A stretch of 64,000 nt of DNA from an uncultured Aurantimonas sp. (GTDB lineage: Bacteria > Pseudomonadota > Alphaproteobacteria > Rhizobiales > Rhizobiaceae): positions 25,369 to 89,368 of the forward strand of contig CANKZU010000014.1 of assembly GCA_947488615.1 (NCBI GenBank). The letters are read 5' to 3'. The notes under the pieces are model-generated. The model ran no database searches and had not been told where the DNA came from. It worked only from the letters and a program-made list of their open reading frames with translations. The position numbers and the translations under genes are program-made. Positions 36,470-45,087 of this stretch are shown piece after piece (position 1 is the stretch's first letter; every line of letters begins with the position of its first letter).

Positions 36470-36706
36470 TCAGCCGCGTCCTTCGGATGGAGGATCGGAG
36501 CACGCCAGCGCCTCGTCCAGAACGAACAGCCGGATGGCGGAGGAGAGGTTCGTGCTCGGCGCGCGTGCCTCGTCGATCTCCGCCACCAGCGCGGCAAGCG
36601 CCAGACCGCGGGCCGCCGCGATCGCGCGCAGGCGGTTCCAGAACTTGTCCTCGATGCTGATCGATGTCGCATGGCCCCGGATCGCCAGCGAGCGCTTGAC
36701 GATCAC
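36470..36706 (-). CDS. Ribbon-helix-helix domain protein
   Basis: This is a 78-residue protein starting MIVKRSLAIRGHATSISIED. The beta strand RSLAIRGHATSISIE followed by KFWNRLRAIAAARGLALAAL and VAEIDEAR fits the RHH_4 family of small DNA-binding proteins common in alphaproteobacteria. The start overlaps the DUF4169 stop by four bases. It is the third gene of the sspB-DUF4169-RHH operon, an arrangement conserved in Hyphomicrobiales. Target DNA is unknown. Confidence 0.82.
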   Translation of the reverse strand: MIVKRSLAIRGHATSISIEDKFWNRLRAIAAARGLALAALVAEIDEARAPSTNLSSAIRLFVLDEALACSDPPSEGRG

Positions 36707-36951
36707 GACGGCTTGCCGGTCTCGCCCGGGGGCATGAGAGCAGGGGCGGACGGGCCGGCTTCCACCGGGGCCGCGCGGTCGCGCTTCACCCCGTTCAACA
36801 GACGGCTTGCACGCTCCCGCTCGACACGGGCTTCGTCCCGCAAGGCTTTCGGCGTTCCATGCCGGATTCGATTGGCGTCGGCTTCAAGCTCCGCCGCGCC
36901 ACGCCGCCGCCGTTTGCGGACAAGGCGGAGATTGACGATGTCGGCGGACAT
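36703..36951 (-). CDS. DUF4169 family protein
   Basis: This is an 82-residue basic protein. Its N-terminal part, MSADIVNLRLVRKRRRR then AELEADANRIRHGTPKALRD, matches DUF4169 (NLRxxRKxxxR, then NRxxHGxxKxxR). It has no known function. It lies eight bases after sspB and overlaps the RHH gene, so all three are probably made from one mRNA. The C-terminal half is Pro/Ala-rich. Confidence 0.82.
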   Translation of the reverse strand: MSADIVNLRLVRKRRRRGAAELEADANRIRHGTPKALRDEARVERERASRLLNGVKRDRAAPVEAGPSAPALMPPGETGKPS

Positions 36952-36959
36952 CGGTGGGC

Positions 36960-37556
36960 TCAGGTCTTCTTGCGGAAGGCGTCGAGGGAGACGACGTCGG
37001 CATCTTTCTTCTCCGCCGCTTCGTCGCCGGCTTCTCCGCTCTCGACCGCCGTCTTCGGCTTTTCCTTGGGCGGCGCCTTCTTGCCCTTCGACTTCGTCGC
37101 GGGCTTGGCCGGGGCAATCTGGGTTGGCGCGCCGACCAGAACCGGGCCGTGCGGCTCGCCTTCCTCCGAGGCATCCAACTGCTCGTTGGCGGCGTCGATT
37201 CCCCTGACGTCGAATTCGAGCTCGAAATTCACCGCCGGGTCATAGAAGCCGCGGATTGCGGCAAAGGGAATCAGCAGGCGCTCGGGGATGTCGGAAAAGG
37301 ACAGGCCGACCTCGAAGGCTGTGTCGGTGACCTGCAAGTCCCAATATTGATGCTGGATGACGATGGTCATCAGCTCGGGATATTTTTCGCGCAACCGCGA
37401 GGAGATACGCACGCCCGGCGCCGAGGTCAGGAAGGTGATGAAGAAATGGTGCTCGCCCGGAAGGCCGGTCTTGACGACCTCGCCGATCACCTTGCGGATC
37501 ACGCCGCGCAGCGCCTCCTGCGCGAGAACATCGTAACGGATAAGATCCTGGCCCAT
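36960..37556 (-). CDS. sspB: ClpXP adaptor protein SspB (alphaproteobacterial type)
   Basis: This is a 198-residue adaptor that delivers tmRNA-tagged proteins to ClpXP. The substrate-binding domain is residues about 1-125 (EHHFFITFLTSAPGVRISSR, ELMTIVIQHQYWDLQVTDTA, FSDIPERLLIPFAAIRGFYD). A flexible Lys/Glu-rich linker follows, ending in the ClpX-binding motif region VVSLDAFRKKT. It lies only about 60 bases from the tmRNA gene, which makes the tag recognised by SspB, a neat functional pairing. Both are on the minus strand. Confidence 0.93.
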   Translation of the reverse strand: MGQDLIRYDVLAQEALRGVIRKVIGEVVKTGLPGEHHFFITFLTSAPGVRISSRLREKYPELMTIVIQHQYWDLQVTDTAFEVGLSFSDIPERLLIPFAAIRGFYDPAVNFELEFDVRGIDAANEQLDASEEGEPHGPVLVGAPTQIAPAKPATKSKGKKAPPKEKPKTAVESGEAGDEAAEKKDADVVSLDAFRKKT

Positions 37557-37614
37557 TGCGGTGTCCTGAATTCTCGAGGCTGCGGACGGGCGCGGGTGGT
37601 TGAACGCATCCCAT

Positions 37615-37648
37615 AAAAAAGTGGAGGCTTCTGTTGCCAGGTGCCTCC
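37615..37648 (-). terminator. Rho-independent terminator of the tmRNA gene
   Basis: On the minus strand the arms GGAGGC (37643-37648) and GCCTCC (37623-37628) enclose a loop of 14 bases, followed by AC and six T residues (37615-37620). Confidence 0.8.
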
Positions 37649-37935
37649 GAACCCCGCCTAGAAGTGCGAACCTCCAGGGCTTGATTTGAAGCGATCACAC
37701 TGCTTACGCAGCGAGACGTGCTTCCGCGTAGTTGTCATTTGCAACTATCATACGGCCCGATAACGGCGGAACCATGCCGAGCAAAAGTCCGATCTTTACG
37801 CCCTCGTCGATCCTATTTCGCCCCCGCCTGGACCCACCGCGCATGCGAAGGGAGTTGTGAGTCCAGGTGGAGGCGCCGGGTACCGCCCCCGGGTCCGAAA
37901 GGTTTATTACATCGGCCGTTTATCGCCATAGCCGA
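37623..37935 (-). ncRNA. ssrA: tmRNA, circularly permuted two-piece form
   Basis: The tag frame on the minus strand (37742-37704) encodes ANDNYAEARLAA then TAA, matching the alphaproteobacterial tag. The mRNA piece begins GGGGGCGAAATAGGATCGACG at 37825, which is the standard tmRNA 5' end. The acceptor piece lies 5' of it on this strand (about 37935-37866) and ends CGCCTCCACC. GGGGGCG (37825-37819) and CGCCTCC (37875-37869) form a seven-base-pair acceptor stem with G-U at pair 3, the alanine identity element. An intervening segment of about 40 bases (37826-37865, itself a hairpin) is presumably removed. The encoded 3' end is CCT rather than CCA, so the final A must be added. The 5' end is approximate. 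Confidence 0.93.
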
Positions 37936-38219
37936 CCCGAAAGCCGGCATGCGCAATATAAGGGGATCGTTCCAGCATGAAAAGGGCAAGACGCTTCCGA
38001 AACTTGAGGGAATCGGTCAAAGTCGATCAACCGAACCGCCGGGAAAGGCCGGCAGGTGGAATTTCGGGTAGCAAGCCCCCCCGTCGGTCGGCTTCTCCGA
38101 TTACCGTCGTCAGCGATCGTTTCGTCGATCAAACTCTGATAACACGCGCTTCCGATCGAGGACGTCGCCGCAGCCATCTGCCGAGAGCCGGTCTTGTGTG
38201 AGCCGGAGGAAATGTCGCC

Positions 38220-39014
38220 ATGCGCCAGTATCTAAATCTTCTTTCTCACGTTCTGGAACACGGAACCGACCGCTCCGACCGGACCGGGACCGGCACCCGC
38301 TCGGTCTTCGGCCACCAGATGCGCTTCGATCTGTCAGCCGGCTTTCCGATGCTGACGACGAAGCGGCTGCACTGGAAATCGATCGCCCACGAACTCCTGT
38401 GGTTTCTGAACGGCGACACCAATATCGCCTATCTCAAGCAGCATGGGGTCCGCATCTGGGACGAGTGGGCGGACGAGAACGGCGACCTCGGCCCGGTCTA
38501 CGGGGCGCAATGGCGTTCCTGGCCCGCCTATCACGGCGGCCATATCGACCAGATCGCCAAGGTCGTCGACCAGATCCGGCGCAATCCGCATTCGCGCCGG
38601 CTGATCGTCACGGCATGGAACCCGGCACTGGTCGACGAGATGGCGCTGCCGCCCTGCCATTGCCTGTTCCAGTTCTACGTCGCGGACGGGCGGCTGTCGT
38701 GCCAGCTCTATCAGCGGTCCGCCGACATTTTCCTCGGCGTGCCGTTCAACATCGCTTCCTATGCGCTGTTGACCGCGATGGTCGCCCAGGCGACCGGGCT
38801 CCAGCAAGGTGACTTCGTGCACACTTTGGGAGACGCGCATCTGTATGCCAATCATTTCGAGCAGGCGCGGCTGCAATTGACCCGCAAGCCCGGTCCGCTG
38901 CCGACCTTGTGGCTCGATCCCAAGATCGACGACCTCTTCGCCTTCCGCTTCGAGCATTTGGGCCTCAAAGGCTACGAGGCCGATGGGCACATCAAGGCAA
39001 AGGTGGCCGTCTGA
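38220..39014 (+). CDS. thyA: Thymidylate synthase
   Basis: This is a 264-residue enzyme that methylates dUMP to dTMP with methylene-tetrahydrofolate. Conserved motifs are [19 protein letters not shown], the active-site segment [20 protein letters not shown] with catalytic Cys, and [19 protein letters not shown]. The length is the standard short form. GGAGG lies nine bases before the ATG. Its stop overlaps the start of folA by one base (TGATG), so the two folate enzymes are translationally coupled. The tmRNA gene is divergent on the left. Confidence 0.97.
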   Translation: MRQYLNLLSHVLEHGTDRSDRTGTGTRSVFGHQMRFDLSAGFPMLTTKRLHWKSIAHELLWFLNGDTNIAYLKQHGVRIWDEWADENGDLGPVYGAQWRSWPAYHGGHIDQIAKVVDQIRRNPHSRRLIVTAWNPALVDEMALPPCHCLFQFYVADGRLSCQLYQRSADIFLGVPFNIASYALLTAMVAQATGLQQGDFVHTLGDAHLYANHFEQARLQLTRKPGPLPTLWLDPKIDDLFAFRFEHLGLKGYEADGHIKAKVAV

Positions 39015-39532
39015 TGCGCCGACCCGAACTCGTCGCCATCGTCGCGATGGCCCGCAACGGCGTCATTGGCAGGGACGGCGCGATGCCGTGGCGCATGCCG
39101 AGCGACCTCAAGCGCTACCGTCATTTGACGATGGGCAAACCGATGATCATGGGACGCAAGACGCTCGACGCGATCGGTCGGGTGCTCGACGGGCGCGACA
39201 CCATCGTGCTGACCCGTTCCGCGGACCTGCCTTACGAAGGGGCGCTGCTGGCGCATTCGACGGAGACGGCGCTCGACCTGGCATTCCAATGTGCCGAAAG
39301 GCGCGGGGCCGATGAGATCGCGATCGTCGGAGGTGCCGAAGTCTACCGCCAGCTTCTCGACCGAACGGATCGGCTGATGGTGACGGAGATCGACGCCGTG
39401 GTGGAGGGAGACGCGATATTTCCCGCGATCGATCCCGCTGTCTGGCACAAATTCCACGAAGAAACCTGCCCGCGCTCAGAGAACGACAGCGCCGACAGCC
39501 GCTTCCTCATTTACGAGCGGCGCCGGAGTTGA
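39014..39532 (+). CDS. folA: Dihydrofolate reductase
   Basis: This is a 172-residue enzyme that regenerates tetrahydrofolate consumed by ThyA. It shows VAIVAMARNGVIGRDGAMPW, then RMPSDLKRYRHLTMGKPMIM, GRKTLDAIGRVLDGRDTIVL and IVGGAEVYRQLL. The start ATG at 39014 overlaps the thyA stop, and the pair is a common operon. No anomaly is seen. Confidence 0.96.
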   Translation: MRRPELVAIVAMARNGVIGRDGAMPWRMPSDLKRYRHLTMGKPMIMGRKTLDAIGRVLDGRDTIVLTRSADLPYEGALLAHSTETALDLAFQCAERRGADEIAIVGGAEVYRQLLDRTDRLMVTEIDAVVEGDAIFPAIDPAVWHKFHEETCPRSENDSADSRFLIYERRRS

Positions 39533-39731
39533 TGTCGCCTCGGTGGTGCGGGTCGTTTCCGAAATGTGTGCCGACTCGCGGTTGCCGTTCACCATCATGA
39601 CGCCTAGGGAGGTGAAACGGTTACGCCTGCGTTGAAAGCGGATTTGGCAGTTCCTATAAGGACACTAACAGATTGACGCTTGGATCGTCGCAGGCGACGG
39701 CTACGGATTTCTCGGAACTGGAAGGACATCG

Positions 39732-40907
39732 ATGCCCTGGAGCAATCAGACCGGCGACGGCGGCGGCTGGAAAGGCGGCGGCAATGGCGGCAATGGGGGT
39801 CCTTGGGGCCAACGTCCGCAAGGCCCACGGCCAACCGGAGGCGCTGGTGGCTCTCCCGATCTGGAGGACATCCTCAGGCGTGGCCAGGACCGACTGCGGC
39901 GGGCGATACCCGGCGGCGGCGGGGGGGGGAGTTCCGGCGTGCCGGGCTTCGCGGCCTGGGGGATTCTCATCTTTGCCGGTCTGTTGGTGCTGTGGCTCTT
40001 CAAGTCCGTCTACACTGTCCAGCCGGACGAGGTCGGCGTCGAGATGTTGTTCGGCAAGCCCAAGCAGGAATTGTCCCAGCCCGGACTGCATTTCATGCTG
40101 TGGCCGCTCGAGACGGTGGATACGGTGCCGGTCGTCGAGAGCCAGATGACCCTCGGCAGTGGCCAGCGCGGCGAGAACTCCGGTCTGATGCTGTCGGGCG
40201 ATCAGAACATCGTGGATGTGCAGTTCGCGGTTCTCTATCAGGTCGACAATCCGGCCAATTATCTCTTCGACGTCCAGGATCCGATCGCCATGCTGCAGCA
40301 GGTTTCGGAAAGCGCCATGCGCGAAGTGGTCGGGCGTCGCCCGGTTCAGGACGTCTTCCGTGACGACCGCGCCGGGATCGCCGAGGAGGTGCGCCAGATT
40401 ACCCAGGAGACGATGAACGAATACGGTGCGGGCCTCCGCATCAACGGGATCTCGATCGAGGACGCCGCGCCGCCGAGCCAGGTCGCCGACGCCTTCGACG
40501 AGGTGCAGCGCGCCGAGCAGGACGAGGACCGGTTCGTCGAGGAAGGCAATCGCTACAGGAACCAGAAGGTCGGCCAGGCCCGCGGTGAGGCGGCGCAAAT
40601 CCGCGAGGACGCGGCCGGTTACAAGAACCGTGTCGTCCAGGAGTCCGAAGGTGAGGCGCAGCGCTTCTCCTCGATCCTGAAGGAATTCGAAGCGGCTCCA
40701 GCCGTAACGCGCAAGCGTCTGTTCCTCGAAACCATGGAAGGGGTCTTGCGCGATTCCAACAAGGTGATCGTCGAAAAGGGCGCCGGCGGGACTCAAGGGG
40801 TCGTGCCCTATCTGCCGCTGAACGAACTGCAGCGTCCGAGCCGGTCGAATAATGACGCGAACTCCGGCCAGACGGCGGCGCCGGCACCGCAGCAGGGAGC
40901 GAACTGA
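39732..40907 (+). CDS. hflK: FtsH-associated membrane protease modulator HflK
   Basis: This is a 391-residue SPFH/band-7 protein. A Gly-rich N-terminus (residues about 8-68) precedes one membrane helix (FAAWGILIFAGLLVLWLFKS) and the periplasmic band-7 domain (VQPDEVGVEMLFGKPKQELS; ALYQV-like strands; RINGISIEDAAPPSQVADAF). HflK and HflC form a complex that surrounds the FtsH protease. The ribosome site GGAAGGA precedes the ATG. Its stop overlaps the hflC start by one base. Confidence 0.95.
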   Translation: MPWSNQTGDGGGWKGGGNGGNGGPWGQRPQGPRPTGGAGGSPDLEDILRRGQDRLRRAIPGGGGGGSSGVPGFAAWGILIFAGLLVLWLFKSVYTVQPDEVGVEMLFGKPKQELSQPGLHFMLWPLETVDTVPVVESQMTLGSGQRGENSGLMLSGDQNIVDVQFAVLYQVDNPANYLFDVQDPIAMLQQVSESAMREVVGRRPVQDVFRDDRAGIAEEVRQITQETMNEYGAGLRINGISIEDAAPPSQVADAFDEVQRAEQDEDRFVEEGNRYRNQKVGQARGEAAQIREDAAGYKNRVVQESEGEAQRFSSILKEFEAAPAVTRKRLFLETMEGVLRDSNKVIVEKGAGGTQGVVPYLPLNELQRPSRSNNDANSGQTAAPAPQQGAN

Positions 40908-42001
40908 TGGGCAACCGCTTTTACGCGATCGTCATCGCGGCCGCTGTCGTTCTGCTTCTCCTGTGGAACTCGATCTTTATCGTCAACGAGAAGGAGCAGG
41001 CGGTCGTTCTGCGCTTTGGCGAAATCCAGCGCGTCGTCGACGAGCCGGGATTGAACTTCAAGCTGCCCTTCTCCTTTGCCGGTGCCGACAATGTGAGAAT
41101 GCTGCCCGACCGGTTGCTGCGCTTCGATCTCGACAATATCCGGGTGCAGGTGTCGGGCGGCAAGTTCTATGAGGTCGACGCGTTTCTGGTCTACCACATC
41201 TCGGACGCGGCTCGGTTCGCGCTGACGGTCTCGGGCTCGATCGAGCAGGCCGAACAGCGACTGCGGACCCGCCTCGACGCGGCATTGCGCCGGGTCTACG
41301 GCCTGCGCGGCTTCGAGGCCGCTTTGTCGGAAGAACGCGCCGACATGATGCGCCAGGTGCGCGACCAGCTCCGGCCGGACGCCACCTCGCTTGGCCTGGA
41401 GCTGACGGACGTGCGGATTCGCCGCACCGATCTGACGCAGGAGGTTTCGCAACAGACCTACGAGCGCATGCAGGCCGAGCGTCTCGCCGAGGCCGAGCGA
41501 CTCAGGGCGCGTGGTCAGGTTGCGGCCCGCCGCATCCGTGCCGCCGCCGATCGCGAGGTTGTCGAGACCGTCGCTTCGGCGCAGCGCGATGCCGAGATCC
41601 TGCAAGGTGAGGGTGACGCCGAGCGCAACCGCATCTTCGCGGTTGCCTTTGGCCGAAACCCGGAGTTTTTCGACTTCTACCGGTCGATGCAGGCTTATCG
41701 GGAAGCGATGTCGAATTCCGGAACGACATTGGTGCTGTCGCCCGACTCCGAATTCTTCCGCTATTTCAGGGCTGATGGTGGCTCGGAAGAGGGTATCGGT
41801 GCGTCGGGCGCCAATTTGTTGGGCGCCCAGCCATCCGCCGAAGCGCCGGCGCAGCCCGAAGCGGCCGCGTCGTCGTCGACGGATTCGGCCACGAGCAGCG
41901 ATGCGGCTTCGGCCGCCCCGGAGACGGCGCCGGACGAGACACCCGCAGCCGGACAGGGCGCGGCGGATGAGGCCGGTCAACCGGCTGCCGCAATCCAGTG
42001 A
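40907..42001 (+). CDS. hflC: FtsH-associated membrane protease modulator HflC
   Basis: This is a 364-residue SPFH protein, the partner of HflK. One N-terminal helix (AIVIAAAVVLLLLWNSIFIV) is followed by the band-7 domain (NEKEQAVVLRFGEIQRVVDE; VRIRRTDLTQEVSQQTYERM) and an Ala/Glu helical stalk. It ends in an unusual Ala/Ser/Thr-rich tail of about 70 residues (GAQPSAEAPAQPEAAASSST onward) that is not part of the family core and is likely disordered. It overlaps hflK and the DUF2065 gene. Confidence 0.95.
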   Translation: MGNRFYAIVIAAAVVLLLLWNSIFIVNEKEQAVVLRFGEIQRVVDEPGLNFKLPFSFAGADNVRMLPDRLLRFDLDNIRVQVSGGKFYEVDAFLVYHISDAARFALTVSGSIEQAEQRLRTRLDAALRRVYGLRGFEAALSEERADMMRQVRDQLRPDATSLGLELTDVRIRRTDLTQEVSQQTYERMQAERLAEAERLRARGQVAARRIRAAADREVVETVASAQRDAEILQGEGDAERNRIFAVAFGRNPEFFDFYRSMQAYREAMSNSGTTLVLSPDSEFFRYFRADGGSEEGIGASGANLLGAQPSAEAPAQPEAAASSSTDSATSSDAASAAPETAPDETPAAGQGAADEAGQPAAAIQ

Positions 42002-42183
42002 CCGACTTTGTCGTCGCCCTCGGTCTCCTTCTGGTGATCGAGGGCGCCGTCTATTGCCTGTTCCCCGACGCGATCCGGCGGATCGGCCGGATGGCCGAGG
42101 CGATGCCCGATGCCTCGATGCGGGCCGGCGGGCTCGTCGCAATGATCCTCGGCGTCGGTCTGGTCTGGCTCGTGCGCCACTGA
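41998..42183 (+). CDS. DUF2065 (YjeT-like) small membrane protein
   Basis: This is a 61-residue protein, MTDFVVALGLLLVIEGAVYC then LFPDAIRRIGRM and GGLVAMILGVGLVWLVRH: two membrane helices with the FPD motif between, typical of YjeT/DUF2065. It starts with GTG at 41998, overlapping the hflC stop by four bases. It commonly follows hflC in proteobacteria; its role is unknown. Confidence 0.88.
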   Translation: MTDFVVALGLLLVIEGAVYCLFPDAIRRIGRMAEAMPDASMRAGGLVAMILGVGLVWLVRH

Positions 42184-42640
42184 CGGTGGCCTCTGGCCTT
42201 ACCCTGTCGCTTTGCGCCCATGGTCTTCGCGGCGAATGCGGCGACAGCCCTCTCGATAAATTGATATAGCCGCATTTCCGGATATGACGCCACGACCGTC
42301 GGCCGTCAGGCGGTTCGGCGCTCTGCAAGGTCGCAGTGTCGTGGCTTGTCGCAGGTCCGCACGCGCGACGCCGGCCGGTCGCGCAGGGGCGTTCGTCAGC
42401 CGCGCATCACAATTTTGCGACGCGTCCGGTCCGCCCTGACACGACCAGCTTGGAATCCCGCCGACGACGAAAGGGATCGTGGCCGCCGAGCGATAGAATG
42501 ATCGTGATCGCCTTGCAGGACGCATTGCGTGGGCTACGTCATGCCTTTCGTGCTTCTGCGGCTGCAGGGGCAGATAGCAGCGAGCCTCGATGTCCGCGAT
42601 GGCGCGCTCAAGCGAAGTCTTGAAACAAGGACGCATCGTC
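42184..42640. other. Intergenic stretch of 457 bases, nothing assigned
   Basis: Short open frames exist on both strands, but none shows a family motif or a ribosome site, and their amino acid content (Arg/Ser-rich) is typical of chance frames in GC-rich DNA. The egtB promoter should lie here. No clear hairpin terminator or palindrome was found. Confidence 0.6.
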
Positions 42641-43915
42641 ATGGTCGCTACCTCTCCCAGCCGCTCGATCGACTCGTCACCGACGCTGAACCTTTATCGA
42701 ACCGTCAGAGAGGCGAGCCGGGATCTCGGCGCGCCCCTGTCGGACGCTGATGCGACCGTGCAATCGATGCCGGACGCAAGCCCGGCCAAATGGCATCTCG
42801 CGCACACGACCTGGTTCTTCGAGACCATGGTGCTCGCGCCGAACGTTCCAGGTTACCGGGTGTTCGACGAAAGCTTCAATTTCCTCTTCAACTCCTATTA
42901 CGAAACGATCGGCGAGCGGCATCCCCGCCCGATGCGCGGCATGATCACGCGGCCGTCCTTGGACACCGTTTTCGCCTATCGCGACCATGTCGACCATGCC
43001 GTAGAGGCCTTGTTAAACGACCGCCCGTCGCAGGCCGTGGCCGAACTTGTTGCACTCGGTTGTCATCACGAGCAGCAGCACCAGGAACTGCTGTTGACCG
43101 ACATCCTGCACCTGTTCGGGCAAAACCCGTTGCGGCCGGCCTACAAGGATCCGGAGCCGCTCGGCGTCGACAAAGCCGAACTCGCACCGGCGCGCTATCG
43201 CAGCTACGAGGGCGGCATCGTCGAGATCGGCCACGACGGGGAGGGCTTCGCCTTCGATAGCGAGGGGCCGCGGCACTGCGCGCTGATCGAGCCCTTTCGG
43301 CTGGCGGACCGGCTGGTCACCAACGGCGAGTGGATGGAGTTCATCGCCGATGGCGGCTACCGCGATCCGCTGCTGTGGCTATCGGCCGGGTGGGCGACGA
43401 TCCTGGCGCAAAAGTGGGCAACGCCGCTCTACTGGAACGAGCGGGACGGCGAGTATTGGACGATGACGCTGCGTGGCGCGCAGCCGGTCGACCGGTCGGC
43501 ACCGGTCACCCATGTCAGCTATTTCGAGGCCGACGCCTTTGCGACCTGGGCCGGGCGGCGCCTGCCCAGCGAAACGGAGTGGGAGCACGCGGCGAGCGAC
43601 GTGTCGCCAGAGGGCAACTTCGCCGATTCCGGTCGCCTGCGGCCGAAGCCGGCCAGTGCGGCCGGTGATGGGCCGCGCCAGATGTTCGGCGACGTCTGGG
43701 AATGGACGCGCAGTCCGTTCACCCCATACCCGCGTTTCAAGCCGGCCGAAGGCGCGGTGGGCGAATACAACGGCAAGTTCATGTGCGGCCAGTTCGTCTT
43801 GCGCGGTGGCTCCTGCGTGACGCCGGCCAGTCATATCCGCTCGACCTACCGCAATTTCTTCCCGCCGGACGCGCGCTGGCAGTTCTCCGGCTTGCGTCTG
43901 GCGGAGGACGCCTGA
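42641..43915 (+). CDS. egtB: Ergothioneine biosynthesis sulfoxide synthase EgtB
   Basis: This is a 424-residue non-haem iron enzyme joining a thiol donor to trimethylhistidine. The ATG at 42641 (MVATSPSRSID) has AAGGA nine bases upstream. The N-terminal DinB-like domain carries iron ligands: MPDASPAKWHLAHTTWFFET and VALGCHHEQQHQELLLTDIL (H-x3-H-type). The C-terminal FGE/sulfatase-modifying domain shows FRLADRLVTNGEWMEFIADG, FEADAFATWAGRRLPSETEW and MFGDVWEWTRSPFTPYPRFK. It starts the two-gene operon with egtD, one base apart. Whether it uses cysteine or glutamyl-cysteine is not visible. Confidence 0.94.
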   Translation: MVATSPSRSIDSSPTLNLYRTVREASRDLGAPLSDADATVQSMPDASPAKWHLAHTTWFFETMVLAPNVPGYRVFDESFNFLFNSYYETIGERHPRPMRGMITRPSLDTVFAYRDHVDHAVEALLNDRPSQAVAELVALGCHHEQQHQELLLTDILHLFGQNPLRPAYKDPEPLGVDKAELAPARYRSYEGGIVEIGHDGEGFAFDSEGPRHCALIEPFRLADRLVTNGEWMEFIADGGYRDPLLWLSAGWATILAQKWATPLYWNERDGEYWTMTLRGAQPVDRSAPVTHVSYFEADAFATWAGRRLPSETEWEHAASDVSPEGNFADSGRLRPKPASAAGDGPRQMFGDVWEWTRSPFTPYPRFKPAEGAVGEYNGKFMCGQFVLRGGSCVTPASHIRSTYRNFFPPDARWQFSGLRLAEDA

Positions 43916-43916
43916 G

Positions 43917-44903
43917 ATGCTCGATCAGGCCGAACTGGTGGATCGGCAGCGGGAAGCGCTGCGCGCCGACGTAATCGAGGGGCTGTCGCAGCCACGCAAG
44001 GTGCTGCCCAGCCGCTGGCTCTACGACGACCGGGGCTCGGAGCTGTTCGAGGAGATCACCGGGCTCGACGAATATTATCCCACCCGCACCGAGACGGGGA
44101 TATTACGTTCGAAGGCGTTGGAGATCGCGGCGTTCTGCGGCGCCCACGTCACGCTGCTCGAATATGGCGCTGGGGCCGGTATCAAGACCGAGATCCTGCT
44201 GAATGCGCTGCATGAGCCGGCGCTTTATGTGCCGATCGACATCTCCGGCGATTTCCTGAGCCAGTCGGCGCGCCGCATCGAAAGCCGCTTTCCGGCCTTG
44301 GCGGTACAGCCAGTGGTCGTGGATTTCACCACCGAATTCGATCTGCCGGCGGACATTCCGAGCGATGGGCGGCGCTGCGGCTTTTTCCCCGGTTCGACGA
44401 TCGGAAATCTCGACGCCGCCGACACTGATGGGTTTTTGCGGCGGATGCGCCGTCACGCCGGTCCCGGCGGACGGGCGGTGGTCGGCATCGACTTAAAGAA
44501 GGATCTCGGCATTCTGCTTGCCGCTTATGACGATCGCGAGGGCGTGACCGCGGCGTTCAACCTCAATCTGCTCGCCCGGATCAACCGGGAGTTGGAGGCC
44601 GAATTTCCTCTCGATCGTTTCGTCCACGAGGCACGCTGGAACGACGAGGCCTCGGCGGTGGAGATGCACCTGAAGAGCCTCGATGATCAGACCGTCAGAA
44701 TCGACGGCCATTGCTTCGACTTTGCCGCCGGTGAAACGATCCACAGCGAAAGTTCGCGCAAATATTCGCTGGATGGCTTCGCCGCGGTTGCCGCCGCCAG
44801 CGGGTGGAGCGTCGATGCGGTGTGGACCGACTCCGCGAAACGATTCGCGATTGTCGGCTTGGCGCCGAGCGATGCGATTGTCGGTGGGTCTCGGTTCGCA
44901 TAA
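43917..44903 (+). CDS. egtD: L-histidine N-alpha-methyltransferase EgtD
   Basis: This is a 328-residue SAM-dependent enzyme that trimethylates histidine, the first step of ergothioneine synthesis. Motifs are LPSRWLYDDRGSELFEEITG, LDEYYPTRTETGIL, the SAM-binding LLEYGAGAGIKTEILL, FFPGSTIGNLD and IHSESSRKYSLDGF. It lies one base after egtB. Having only egtB and egtD without egtA/egtC/egtE nearby is usual in proteobacteria. Confidence 0.94.
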   Translation: MLDQAELVDRQREALRADVIEGLSQPRKVLPSRWLYDDRGSELFEEITGLDEYYPTRTETGILRSKALEIAAFCGAHVTLLEYGAGAGIKTEILLNALHEPALYVPIDISGDFLSQSARRIESRFPALAVQPVVVDFTTEFDLPADIPSDGRRCGFFPGSTIGNLDAADTDGFLRRMRRHAGPGGRAVVGIDLKKDLGILLAAYDDREGVTAAFNLNLLARINRELEAEFPLDRFVHEARWNDEASAVEMHLKSLDDQTVRIDGHCFDFAAGETIHSESSRKYSLDGFAAVAAASGWSVDAVWTDSAKRFAIVGLAPSDAIVGGSRFA

Positions 44904-45087
44904 GGCGAGGGAGCAACATGCGGCAACGCTTGACCCCGAGTGACCGGGACGGGCACAGTCGCTCCCATCACCATCGCTTCACCTTGCCGTATGCTTCTTG
45001 ATTCCGTGGTCTTTTGAGGTCACGTCTATTATGTGGCCGCGCGTCGCGCCCGAGGCGCCGTGTCGTGCCGGTGCGAAAGGACATCCG

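Noticed and set aside
37718..38071. 117-codon plus-strand frame opposite the tmRNA gene
   Set aside because: It lies over a clear tmRNA with tag frame and acceptor stem; composition is not protein-like.
42199..42642. Possible genes on either strand between DUF2065 and egtB
   Set aside because: No ribosome site, no motif, Arg/Ser-rich content typical of chance frames.
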